A program made the position numbers and the translations under genes. Shown here piece after piece: positions 8,335-17,986 of a stretch of DNA of 64,000 nt (its first letter is position 1; each line of letters begins with the position of its first letter). Location of the stretch: contig CAVKQB010000003.1 in the NCBI GenBank assembly GCA_963658575.1, forward strand, positions 1 through 64,000, given 5' to 3'. The notes beneath the pieces are model-generated. The model was not told the origin of the DNA and did no database searches. It saw only the letters and a program-made list of their open reading frames with translations. This DNA comes from W0P28-013 sp963658575. GTDB taxonomy: Bacteria > Bacteroidota > Bacteroidia > Bacteroidales > Paludibacteraceae.

Positions 8335-11300
8335 ATGGCACGAAAAATTCTTGGGCTCGATTTAGGCACAAACAGCATCGGCTGGGCGGTGGTGGAAGAA
8401 GCGGAGAACGCTGACGAACAATCGTCGATTGTAAAATTGGGCGTACGCGTGAATCCGTTAACTGTAGATGAACAGCAAAATTTCGAAAAAGGCAAAAGCA
8501 TTCCAACGAATGCCGAACGCACTTTGAAACGCTCGATGCGGCGAAATCTTCAGCGGTATAAGTTGCGGCGCGAAAATTTGCTCGATGTGTTGCAACAGCA
8601 CGGTTTGATTAGTGATAGCACTATTCTGTCGGAAAATGGGAATGGGACGACGTTTGAAACCTATCGTTTGCGGGCAAAGGCCGCCACAGAAGCGATAACG
8701 CTCGAACAATTTGTCCGTGTGTTGCTGATGATAAACAAAAAACGTGGTTACAAGAGTAGCCGCAAGGTCAAAAATGACGAAGATGGACAACTAATCGACG
8801 GCATGGGAATAGCCCAACGGCTTTATAACGAAAATCTCACGCCAGGAGAACTGTCGTTGGAGTGGTTAAAAAGCGGAAAAAAACATTTGCCCGATTTCTA
8901 TCGCTCCGATTTGCAAGCGGAGTTCGACAAAATATGGGATTTTCAGAAGCAATTCTACCCTGATATATTGACCGACGATTTACGGGATAAACTTAAGAAT
9001 AGAAACGAAAAACAAACTTGGGCTATCTGCGCTCAACCATTTGGTATAGAGGGTATTAAACGCACAACGAAAGGCGAAGAACTAAAACTTGAAAATTACG
9101 AATGGCGGGTAAAAAGTCTTCGCGAGCAAATGAGTTTGGAAGAGTTGGCCATCGTTTTGCAAAAAGTTAATGCGCAACTCAACAATTCGAGCGGTTATCT
9201 TGGAGCAATAAGCGACCGCAGCAAAGAGTTGTTTTTTAATCATCAAACCGTCGGGCAATACCAAATGGCCGAATTGGACAAAAATCCAAATTATAGCCTT
9301 AAAAACCAAGTTTTTTATCGTCAAGACTATTTGGACGAATTTGAAAAAATTTGGGAAACGCAAGCGCAATTTCACAAAGAACTTACCCCCGATTTGAAGA
9401 AAGAAATCCGCGATGTTGTGATTTTCTATCAGCGACCGCTCAAATCGCAAAAAAGTTTGATAAGTTTCTGCGAACTCGAAAGCCGACAAATAAAAGTCGA
9501 AATTAACGGTAAAGAAAAGACTAAAACCATAGGTTGCCGTGTTTGCCCAAAATCGTCGCCACTGTTCCAAGAGTTTAAGATATGGCAAATGCTGAACAAC
9601 ATACAGATTTCGGGGAAAGTTATTCCCAAAAACACTGCCGATTTGTTTGGGAATGACAACTCGTGCGAGGACGGCAAACGTTTTTTGACTCAAGAAGAAA
9701 AAGAGATTCTTTTTGCAGAACTCAATTTGAAAGAAAAACTTTCGAAAACCGATGTTTTGAAGTTGTTAAATAAGAAAGGAAAAGAGTTTGAACTAAACTA
9801 CAAGGAGATTGACGGGAACAAAACAAATGCAGCATTGCTCAAGGCGTACCAAAACATCATTGAATTGAGCGGACGTGGAGAGTATGATTTCTCGAAAATG
9901 AAGGCTAGCGACGTCGAACATTGTGTTGCATCGATTTTCGCCGAACTTGGCTATAATACCGACATTCTCCATTTCGATGCGTTGCTGGAGGGCGACGCAT
10001 TTGAGCAACAACCAGCGTACAAATTTTGGCATCTGCTCTATTCATTCGAGGGCGATTCGTCGAAACTCGGCAACGACAAATTGATTGACAAAATATCGCA
10101 ATTGTACGGATTCGACAAAACCGCGGCAACAATTCTTGCCAATGTCGCATTTTTGCCAGATTATGGTTGTTTGAGTACCAAAGCGATGCGCAAGATATTG
10201 CCCTACATGAAAAGCGGCGACGAATATAGCGTGGCTTGCGAAAAGGCGGGTTATCGGCATTCGAAACGTTCGTTGACAAAAGAAGAATTGGAAAACAAAG
10301 TCTTGAAAGATAGTTTGGATTTGTTGCCGCGCAATAGCTTGCGCAATCCGGTGGTCGAAAAAATTCTGAACCAAATGATACATGTGGTCAATTCGGTTAT
10401 CAGTACTTATGGGAAACCCGATGAGATACGCATCGAATTGGCGCGCGAATTGAAAAAGAGTGCGAAAGAACGGGAAGAGTTGTCGCAGGCAATCAACGCT
10501 AATACAGCCGAACACGAGCGATACCGCACAATTTTACAGAACGAGTTTCACATAAAGAATCCTACCAAAAACGACATTGTACGCTACAAACTCTATTTGG
10601 AGTTGGAAGACAATGGCTTCCGTACTCTGTATTCCGATACATATATTCCAAGTGAGAAATTGTTTAGCAAAGAGTTTGATATAGAGCATATTATACCGCA
10701 AGCAAGGCTTTTCGACAATTCGTTTTCGAACAAAACCATCGAGGCTCGTAGTGTAAACATTGAAAAGAGTAACGCCACTGCCTATGATTATATTTGTAGA
10801 AAATATGACGAAGCAGGCGTGGCGGCTTACAAATCGCGCATCGAAAAGTTGTATGCAAACAAAAAAATCAGTCGTACCAAGTACAAAAATCTTTTGATGC
10901 ACGAAGCCGACATACCAAGTGGCTTTATCGATCGCGATTTGCGCGATTCGCAATATATTGCCAAGAAAGCCCGTGAAATTTTGGAAGATGTCGTAAAAGT
11001 AGTAGTCCCAACGACTGGCATGGTAACAGACCGTTTGCGCGAAGATTGGCAGTTGGTCGATGTTATGAAAGAACTCAACTTCCCGAAATACGAAAAACTT
11101 GACATGGTCGAATACGAAGAACACATCGATTATGCGACAGGCGAGATTCGTTATGTGAAGAAAATAAAAGATTGGACGAAACGCAACGACCATCGCCACC
11201 ATGCTATGGACGCACTGACCATCGCATTTACAAAAAGTAGTTTCATTCAATATCTCAACAATCTGAATGCAAGAGTCCAAAAAGGTGCAGATGACTACAT

Positions 11301-12585
11301 CGACCTCGATTGTGTGGAAGTGGGCAAATTAAGTAAAGAAGATCGGACGAGTGTCGTTTATGGCATTGAACGAAAGGAATTGGAACGCGATAAAAAAGGG
11401 AAATTGCGTTTCAAACCGCCGATGCCGCTTGACGAATTTAGGGCAGAAGCCAAACGACAATTGGAAAATATCTTGATTTCGACAAAGGCAAAAAACAAGG
11501 TTGTAACACGCAATATCAATGTCGTCCAAAAACGCGATGGTGTCCAAAAGGTCGTGCAACTCACGCCACGCGGGCAACTACATAACGAAACAATATATGG
11601 GCAAATGAAACGCTATGTGGTCAAAAGTGAAAAAATTAATGGTGCTTTCGACAAAGAAAAAATTGCAACCGTAACTCGCCCATGTTATCGCGAAGCCCTG
11701 TTGGCGCGCTTGGCACAATTTGATGGCGATGCGAAAAAAGCATTTACAGGCAAAAACAGCCTTGAAAAAAATCCGATATTCTTGAACGAGGAGCATACGG
11801 CACAAGTGCCAGAACGCGTGAAAACTGTAACATTCGAAACTATTTATACCATCAGAAAGGAGATTAACAAAGATCTGAAAGTAGATAAGGTGATTGACAC
11901 CAAAATTCGTAAGATACTTGAGCGGCGTTTGGAAGAGTTCGGCGGTGATACTGGCAAGGCCTTCTCCAATCTCGACGAGAATCCGATTTGGCTCAACGAA
12001 GAGAAGGGTATTCAAATAAAACGAGTTACAATTTCGGGCGTGAGCAGTGTCGAAGCCTTGCACGAAAAACGCGACCATTTCGGCAATCAAATTTTAGACG
12101 AAAACGGCAATTCGCAGCCCGTCGATTTTGTAAGTACAAGCAACAATCATCATGTGGCTATTTATCGTGATGCAGATGGCAATTTGCAAGAAAATGTGGT
12201 TTCGTTCTACGAGGCTACTGCACGCGCAATGCTCGGATTGCCCATTATCGATAAAGAGTATAAGCAAGAAGAGGGCTGGAAATTTCTGTTCACAATGAAA
12301 CAGAACGAATACTTCGTGTTCCCGAACAAAGCGACTGGCTTCGACCCGAACGAAATCGACCTGAAAAACCCCGACAACTACGCAATTATTAGCCCGAATC
12401 TGTTTAGAGTGCAGAAGTTCGCGACAAAAGATTATGTTTTTAGGCATCATTTAGAAACTACAGTTGATAGTAACAATCAACTCAAAGAGATTACATGGAA
12501 ACGCGGCGGGCTAAGCCTAATTGATGGCATCGTCAAAGTTCGTGTGAACCATATTGGACAAATTGTTGATGTAGGAGAGTATTAA
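8335..12585 (+). CDS. cas9: Type II-C CRISPR effector nuclease Cas9
   Basis: 1416 residues, in the range of the long Bacteroidetes II-C Cas9 proteins. All nuclease residues are present: RuvC-I D9 (LGLDLGTNSIGWAV), RuvC-II E701 (IRIELAREL), HNH D782/H785 (DIEHIIPQ) and N808, and RuvC-III H956/D959 (HHAMDA). The arginine-rich bridge helix is at about 60-90 (LKRSMRRNLQRYKLRREN). The C-terminal ~450 residues would hold the PAM-interacting part. It cuts both strands of DNA matched by a crRNA:tracrRNA guide. cas1 begins 15 bp downstream; no csn2 or cas4 is present, which fits II-C. The gene is visibly more AT-rich than cas1 and cas2. The PAM cannot be read from the sequence. Confidence 0.98.
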   Translation: MARKILGLDLGTNSIGWAVVEEAENADEQSSIVKLGVRVNPLTVDEQQNFEKGKSIPTNAERTLKRSMRRNLQRYKLRRENLLDVLQQHGLISDSTILSENGNGTTFETYRLRAKAATEAITLEQFVRVLLMINKKRGYKSSRKVKNDEDGQLIDGMGIAQRLYNENLTPGELSLEWLKSGKKHLPDFYRSDLQAEFDKIWDFQKQFYPDILTDDLRDKLKNRNEKQTWAICAQPFGIEGIKRTTKGEELKLENYEWRVKSLREQMSLEELAIVLQKVNAQLNNSSGYLGAISDRSKELFFNHQTVGQYQMAELDKNPNYSLKNQVFYRQDYLDEFEKIWETQAQFHKELTPDLKKEIRDVVIFYQRPLKSQKSLISFCELESRQIKVEINGKEKTKTIGCRVCPKSSPLFQEFKIWQMLNNIQISGKVIPKNTADLFGNDNSCEDGKRFLTQEEKEILFAELNLKEKLSKTDVLKLLNKKGKEFELNYKEIDGNKTNAALLKAYQNIIELSGRGEYDFSKMKASDVEHCVASIFAELGYNTDILHFDALLEGDAFEQQPAYKFWHLLYSFEGDSSKLGNDKLIDKISQLYGFDKTAATILANVAFLPDYGCLSTKAMRKILPYMKSGDEYSVACEKAGYRHSKRSLTKEELENKVLKDSLDLLPRNSLRNPVVEKILNQMIHVVNSVISTYGKPDEIRIELARELKKSAKEREELSQAINANTAEHERYRTILQNEFHIKNPTKNDIVRYKLYLELEDNGFRTLYSDTYIPSEKLFSKEFDIEHIIPQARLFDNSFSNKTIEARSVNIEKSNATAYDYICRKYDEAGVAAYKSRIEKLYANKKISRTKYKNLLMHEADIPSGFIDRDLRDSQYIAKKAREILEDVVKVVVPTTGMVTDRLREDWQLVDVMKELNFPKYEKLDMVEYEEHIDYATGEIRYVKKIKDWTKRNDHRHHAMDALTIAFTKSSFIQYLNNLNARVQKGADDYIDLDCVEVGKLSKEDRTSVVYGIERKELERDKKGKLRFKPPMPLDEFRAEAKRQLENILISTKAKNKVVTRNINVVQKRDGVQKVVQLTPRGQLHNETIYGQMKRYVVKSEKINGAFDKEKIATVTRPCYREALLARLAQFDGDAKKAFTGKNSLEKNPIFLNEEHTAQVPERVKTVTFETIYTIRKEINKDLKVDKVIDTKIRKILERRLEEFGGDTGKAFSNLDENPIWLNEEKGIQIKRVTISGVSSVEALHEKRDHFGNQILDENGNSQPVDFVSTSNNHHVAIYRDADGNLQENVVSFYEATARAMLGLPIIDKEYKQEEGWKFLFTMKQNEYFVFPNKATGFDPNEIDLKNPDNYAIISPNLFRVQKFATKDYVFRHHLETTVDSNNQLKEITWKRGGLSLIDGIVKVRVNHIGQIVDVGEY

Positions 12586-12600
12586 AAACGGCAAAAAACT

Positions 12601-13531
12601 ATGATTAAACGCACGCTTTGTTTTAGCAATCCGGCCTATCTGTCGCTGAAGAACGCACAGTTGGTAATCAAACTGGCCCGAAGTGGAAAAGGCCGATGTG
12701 TCGGACACTTTCAAGCGCGAAGCCACGACAACCATTCCCATCGAGGACATCGGCGTGGTGGTGCTCGACAACAAACAAATCACCCTCACGCAGGCCGTGC
12801 TGGAAGCGTTGCTCGCCAACAATTGCGCCGTCATCACCTGCGACAGCAGCCATCTGCCCGTCGGACTGCTACTGCCGCTCTGTGGCAATACGACACAAAA
12901 CGAACGCTTCCGCTGTCAGTTGGACGCATCGCTGCCGCTGAAAAAACAACTTTGGCAACAGACCGTGCAGTGCAAAATACGCAATCAGGCGGCTGTGCTG
13001 CAACAGACTCACGGCAGTGCGGCGCACAACATGCTGGCGTGGGCTGCCGACGTGAAAAGCGGCGACAGCGACAACCTCGAGGCGCGTGCGGCGGTGTTCT
13101 ATTGGCGCAATCTTTTTGCCGACATTCCCAACTTCGTGCGCGAACGCGAAGGCACGTCGCCCAACAATCTGCTGAACTACGGCTATGCCATTTTGCGTGC
13201 CGTGGTGGCGCGCAGTCTGGTCGGGAGCGGTCTGCTGCCCACACTCGGCATTCACCACCACAACCGCTACAACGCCTACTGCTTGGCCGACGACATCATG
13301 GAGCCCTACCGTCCCTACGTCGATGCGCTGGTGGTGAGGTTGCGGGCGCGCGGCGCAGTGGGCGACGAATTGTCGATTGACTTGAAACGCGAATTACTGC
13401 AAATTCCTACGTTAGACGTAACCATCGGCGGCAAAAGCAGTCCGCTGATGGTGGCCGTGGGGCAGACCACCGCGTCGCTCTATCGCTGTTTCGCCGGCGA
13501 ACAACGCAAAATTGCCTATCCCGAAATGTGA
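12601..13531 (+). pseudogene. cas1: CRISPR integrase Cas1, interrupted by a one-base frameshift
   Basis: The frame starting at 12601 reads MIKRTLCFSNPAYLSLKNAQ..VIKL, a canonical type II Cas1 N-terminus, through CTG at 12673-12675. An extra G (12676) then shifts the frame. Starting at 12677, frame 2 continues as PEVEKADVSDTFKREA and runs to the stop at 13529-13531. Removing the one base gives about 309 residues, normal for type II Cas1. The downstream part has the expected active-site neighbourhoods (NLEARAAVFYW; LGIHHHNRYNAYCLADD). Cas1 with Cas2 inserts new spacers. As written, no intact Cas1 is made unless the ribosome shifts frame or the downstream part starts at GTG 12683. A sequencing or assembly error is possible; the rest of the gene has no other lesion. 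Confidence 0.9.
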
Positions 13532-13866
13532 TGCAGGAACGTTTCAGCGCATACCGTATTATGTGGGTACTTGTGTTTTTCGACCTGCCGACCGACACCA
13601 AGAAAGAGCGGAAGGCGTACGCCGAATTTCGCAAAAAACTGATAGCCGACGGCTTCACCATGTTTCAGTTTTCGATATATGTGCGCCATTGTGCGAGTGC
13701 CGAAAACGCCGATGTGCATGTCGCCCGTGTGAAACGCGCCTTGCCCGCTTTGGGTGAGGTGGGCATTTTGCGCATCACCGACAAACAATTTGGACAGATT
13801 GAACTTTTTACCGGCAAAAAAGTCGAAAGTTTGAATCCTCCCGTGCAGCAGTTGGAACTGTTTTGA
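13531..13866 (+). CDS. cas2: CRISPR-associated protein Cas2
   Basis: 111 residues from the ATG at 13531, which shares its A with the cas1 stop (TGATG overlap), showing translational coupling. The ferredoxin-like fold is indicated by VLVFFDLPTDTKKERK near the N-terminus and FQFSIYVRHCAS in the middle, both typical of type II Cas2. The protein bridges two Cas1 dimers in spacer integration. The frame is intact and is followed at 13891 by a strong terminator. Confidence 0.96.
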   Translation: MQERFSAYRIMWVLVFFDLPTDTKKERKAYAEFRKKLIADGFTMFQFSIYVRHCASAENADVHVARVKRALPALGEVGILRITDKQFGQIELFTGKKVESLNPPVQQLELF

Positions 13867-13890
13867 CGCGCAAATTTGTGTAAAAACATA

Positions 13891-13920
13891 AAAATCCCGC
13901 CTCGAACGAGGCGGGATTTT
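13891..13920. terminator. Bidirectional intrinsic terminator between cas2 and the array
   Basis: A perfect 13-bp stem (AAAATCCCGCCTC with GAGGCGGGATTTT) around GAAC, with T-runs on both strands. It can end the cas operon on the plus strand and array transcripts arriving on the minus strand. Confidence 0.92.
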
Positions 13921-13973
13921 TATTTCTGAAACAGCATGTAACTCATTGATTCAGTGATGATTGCTGACATCCA

Positions 13974-16594
13974 GTTGTTTCAGATGTCAAAGATACAAAA
14001 TTTGAAAGCAATTCACAACAACAAAGTTACTCAAAATCAACGGTTTGACGTTGTTTCAGATGTCAAAGATACAAAATTTGAAAGCAATTCACAACGACGG
14101 TTACGCAGCGCGGCATCATCAACGAGTTGTTTCAGATGTCAAAGATACAAAATTTGAAAGCAATTCACAACCGCTTTTCTTTTGTTTGGCATTTACTTGG
14201 CGTTGTTTCAGATGTCAAAGATACAAAATTTGAAAGCAATTCACAACAGTTCGTTGTAGATACGCTTGTACTCGCTGTTGTTTCAGATGTCAAAGATACA
14301 AAATTTGAAAGCAATTCACAACGACTGTCGTGCGGCTCCAACCAACTCACCAGTTGTTTCAGATGTCAAAGATACAAAATTTGAAAGCAATTCACAACCA
14401 CCTGTCTTAAGTGCTCGTTCTGCAAAGCGTTGTTTCAGATGTCAAAGATACAAAATTTGAAAGCAATTCACAACAATGCTTCCTCTCCGTAGACTGCTTC
14501 TTGGTTGTTTCAGATGTCAAAGATACAAAATTTGAAAGCAATTCACAACAAATCTTTGATAGTCTCTGTATAAATTTTGTTGTTTCAGATGTCAAAGATA
14601 CAAAATTTGAAAGCAATTCACAACTGATGCGCTTCGTTCTTGCCGCGCGATGGGTTGTTTCAGATGTCAAAGATACAAAATTTGAAAGCAATTCACAACT
14701 ATTCATTAAGTCGTATACTCGCTTCGCCAGTTGTTTCAGATGTCAAAGATACAAAATTTGAAAGCAATTCACAACTATTCGTAAATTTGTCGAAAATTTC
14801 ATACTGTTGTTTCAGATGTCAAAGATACAAAATTTGAAAGCAATTCACAACTCCAGCCGAGGCAACGTGCCGCCCGCACAAGTTGTTTCAGATGTCAAAG
14901 ATACAAAATTTGAAAGCAATTCACAACGCAAGGGGTAACCGACCTGACGGCGGGGAAGTTGTTTCAGATGTCAAAGATACAAAATTTGAAAGCAATTCAC
15001 AACCAACGAGGTGGTGGGCTTGCAAAAATTGTGGTTGTTTCAGATGTCAAAGATACAAAATTTGAAAGCAATTCACAACTCGCCGATAATGTAAATGCAA
15101 CACCCTTCAGTTGTTTCAGATGTCAAAGATACAAAATTTGAAAGCAATTCACAACAATCTCTCAAAGGTACAGAGTATGCTACGTGTTGTTTCAGATGTC
15201 AAAGATACAAAATTTGAAAGCAATTCACAACCCAACTGTATAGCAACATTCTCGTTCGTCGGTTGTTTCAGATGTCAAAGATACAAAATTTGAAAGCAAT
15301 TCACAACGTGCTTGCATCAGGCCGCACAAAACACCGCGTTGTTTCAGATGTCAAAGATACAAAATTTGAAAGCAATTCACAACCGCTTGCGGATTTTGTT
15401 GCTGTTGTTGTTGGTTGTTTCAGATGTCAAAGATACAAAATTTGAAAGCAATTCACAACACGTCGTCGAGCGCGTATAGTTCCTGTTCCGTTGTTTCAGA
15501 TGTCAAAGATACAAAATTTGAAAGCAATTCACAACAACATTACAAATGTAGTACTTTTTTTTAGTTGTTTCAGATGTCAAAGATACAAAATTTGAAAGCA
15601 ATTCACAACTGTGTTGCTGTTCTTGCTCGTCTGTTACAAGTTGTTTCAGATGTCAAAGATACAAAATTTGAAAGCAATTCACAACCACGTCGGTGGTCGC
15701 CGACGTCAAAAAAAGTTGTTTCAGATGTCAAAGATACAAAATTTGAAAGCAATTCACAACGCATCGAGCCCCCGCGCAATTCGCGCATAAGTTGTTTCAG
15801 ATGTCAAAGATACAAAATTTGAAAGCAATTCACAACGCTCCAGGTGCAACTCACGCAAACATTCGGTTGTTTCAGATGTCAAAGATACAAAATTTGAAAG
15901 CAATTCACAACCGCGATGCCTGCCGAAATTGCCAGCGCGCCGTTGTTTCAGATGTCAAAGATACAAAATTTGAAAGCAATTCACAACAAAAACGATGACA
16001 AACAAGTATCAGACCAGTTGTTTCAGATGTCAAAGATACAAAATTTGAAAGCAATTCACAACACTAACACTCAAAACTTTCGAGTATTTGAAGTTGTTTC
16101 AGATGTCAAAGATACAAAATTTGAAAGCAATTCACAACGCGCGACGATGACTGGCGGCGCGACGACGAGTTGTTTCAGATGTCAAAGATACAAAATTTGA
16201 AAGCAATTCACAACGGGCATTACCACACGTTATGCATCGAGTAAGTTGTTTCAGATGTCAAAGATACAAAATTTGAAAGCAATTCACAACAGTTGCGAAA
16301 ACGACGGCCAGCGTGGCGCGGTTGTTTCAGATGTCAAAGATACAAAATTTGAAAGCAATTCACAACTTGTACGCTACAACTTGTCCCCGCAACTGCGTTG
16401 TTTCAGATGTCAAAGATACAAAATTTGAAAGCAATTCACAACCATTCTATTGCCGCTGCCGAGTCTATCACCGTTGTTTCAGATGTCAAAGATACAAAAT
16501 TTGAAAGCAATTCACAACAACCTTTCCAACGGCCAAATTAATCATTGCGTTGTTTCAGATGTCAAAGATACAAAATTTGAAAGCAATTCACAAC
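13974..16594 (-). CRISPR. Type II-C CRISPR array, 35 repeats and 34 spacers
   Basis: Thirty-five copies of a 46-bp repeat starting at 13974, 14050, 14126 and so on to 16549; I see no sequence differences among them. Spacers are mostly 30 bp, several 29 and one 28 (15536-15563). Plus-strand repeats begin GTTGTTTCAGATGTC and end AAAGCAATTCACAAC. The guide orientation is assigned to the minus strand for two reasons: the tracrRNA anti-repeat matches the end reading GTTGTGAATTGC, and each repeat on that strand holds GTTG-N20-TATCTTTG, a Bacteroidetes-like promoter. Transcripts would then run toward cas2 and stop at the terminator at 13891. No degenerate terminal repeat is seen, so the oldest end cannot be told. 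Confidence 0.97.
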
Positions 16595-16660
16595 GTGTGT
16601 CCATCGCATTTTATGTTGGCGTAATTTCTGCATCTCCAAAATTTCGACAAACTCGGGTTC

Positions 16661-16668
16661 TACCTTTG
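16661..16668 (+). promoter_or_regulatory. -7 box of the efflux operon
   Basis: TACCTTTG, 20 bp before the ATG at 16688 and 67 bp after the last CRISPR repeat. No clean TTTG sits 20 bp upstream. A GGAGG follows at about 16680, an unusually clear Shine-Dalgarno for this phylum. Confidence 0.55.
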
Positions 16669-16687
16669 TCGCAAAAATCGGAGGAAT

Positions 16688-17968
16688 ATGGACAAAAGAT
16701 TGTTGTTACTGGCGTTTTGCGCCGCCGGTCTGCTGGCGCACGGCAAGCCGCTCGCCTACTACATTGCGGCGGCCAAGGAGAACAGCCCGCTTATAAACGA
16801 CTGCCACAACCAGAGGGAGATGCAGCGTGCCGAACTCGGGCGGCTGAAGGCTATGTACACGCATTCGCGGCTGGAACTGAACGGCGATTGGCTGTTTGTG
16901 CCGGTGGTTTCGACCGATGGCGGCTGCACCGCCTTCGAGTGGAACGCGCATGATGGCACGGACTATTACGGCTACGATTTGGGCGAGAGCAGCGGACACC
17001 TGCATGTCGGCTTGACGTGGACGCAGCCGTTGCTCGGAAACTTGTCGTACAAGGTGGTCGAGGCGCAGGCGCGGATAGCCGACGACATGGCTGGAAACCG
17101 TCTGCGCATGGAAGAACACCAGTTGGAACGCGCCGTAACCGAGCGTTACCTGCTTTGTCTGCTCGATAGGACGACGGTGGATTTCGCCGATTCCGTCGGG
17201 TCGTTGTTGGCGCGGCAGATGGAGGCGGTTCGCTGCTTGGCTGAAAATGGACTTGCCAAACAGTCGGATGTGGGGCTGCTGGCCGTGGAAGTGGCCGCCA
17301 ACGACGAGGCGCGCGCGGCTGCGCGGCAGTCGCTCGGCACGCACCTGCTGGATTTGAATCTTCTTTGCGGCATCGAAGGAGAGCCTGATACACTTTTGGG
17401 CGGCGGTGATGTGGTGGCACGCTTGCTGCCGATTGCGGAGCGGAGCCTTTTTGCGGAACAATACCGTTTGGACAGTTTGGATGCGGCCGCGCGATTGCAC
17501 GCTTTCGGACTGCAGTACAAGCCGCGTTTGGATTTGTTCGCTGCCGCCGGCCTACAGGCGGGCGACTGGTCGCATTGGTACAGGCATTTCGGCGTGAGCG
17601 CGGGCTTGACGTTCTCGTGGACCATTTTCGACGGGCGGCAAAAACGTTGGATGGAACGGCAGACACAGTTGCGGCAAAACACGATTCGGACGTATAAGGA
17701 CAACGCTGAATATCAGCGAAATATGAGGGTTGAACAGTGCCTGTCGGAAATGGACAAGTTCGACGAACGCGCCAAGTCGCTGCAAAACCGGCTGGCGGAA
17801 TACGAGCGCGTTCTGCAGGCGTACAGCCGCGAAATGCAGGCAGGGCAGATTTCGGTGTTGGATTACATCACGGTGCTGAAGGGCAAAATCCAAGCCGAAT
17901 GCGATTACCTGCTGTTGCAAACGAACAGGCAGCTGGCCGTGGCGGCCTATAATTATTGGAATTGGTAA
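16688..17968 (+). CDS. TolC-family outer membrane efflux protein
   Basis: 426 residues with a signal peptide (about 1-19). It has the two-fold helical layout of TolC proteins: long amphipathic helices rich in Ala, Leu, Arg and Glu, with beta segments such as GHLHVGLTWTQPLLG and VSAGLTFSWTIFDGRQK. The latter is the typical second-repeat strand followed by a FDGxxx turn. It forms the outer membrane channel for the adaptor and RND pump encoded next. First gene of a five-gene operon; 18 bp separate it from the adaptor gene. Confidence 0.88.
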   Translation: MDKRLLLLAFCAAGLLAHGKPLAYYIAAAKENSPLINDCHNQREMQRAELGRLKAMYTHSRLELNGDWLFVPVVSTDGGCTAFEWNAHDGTDYYGYDLGESSGHLHVGLTWTQPLLGNLSYKVVEAQARIADDMAGNRLRMEEHQLERAVTERYLLCLLDRTTVDFADSVGSLLARQMEAVRCLAENGLAKQSDVGLLAVEVAANDEARAAARQSLGTHLLDLNLLCGIEGEPDTLLGGGDVVARLLPIAERSLFAEQYRLDSLDAAARLHAFGLQYKPRLDLFAAAGLQAGDWSHWYRHFGVSAGLTFSWTIFDGRQKRWMERQTQLRQNTIRTYKDNAEYQRNMRVEQCLSEMDKFDERAKSLQNRLAEYERVLQAYSREMQAGQISVLDYITVLKGKIQAECDYLLLQTNRQLAVAAYNYWNW

Positions 17969-17986
17969 TAAAAAATCATTTAATTT

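Noticed and set aside
12683..13531. Cas1 as a normal gene starting at GTG 12683
   Set aside because: This would omit the conserved first ~25 residues, which are present just upstream in another frame; a frameshift explains the data better.
13954..16504. Many overlapping reading frames encoding repeats of VVSDVKDTKFESNSQ or MSKIQNLKAIHN
   Set aside because: They are translations of the CRISPR repeat, which happens to lack stops in several frames; the spacers interrupt any protein logic.
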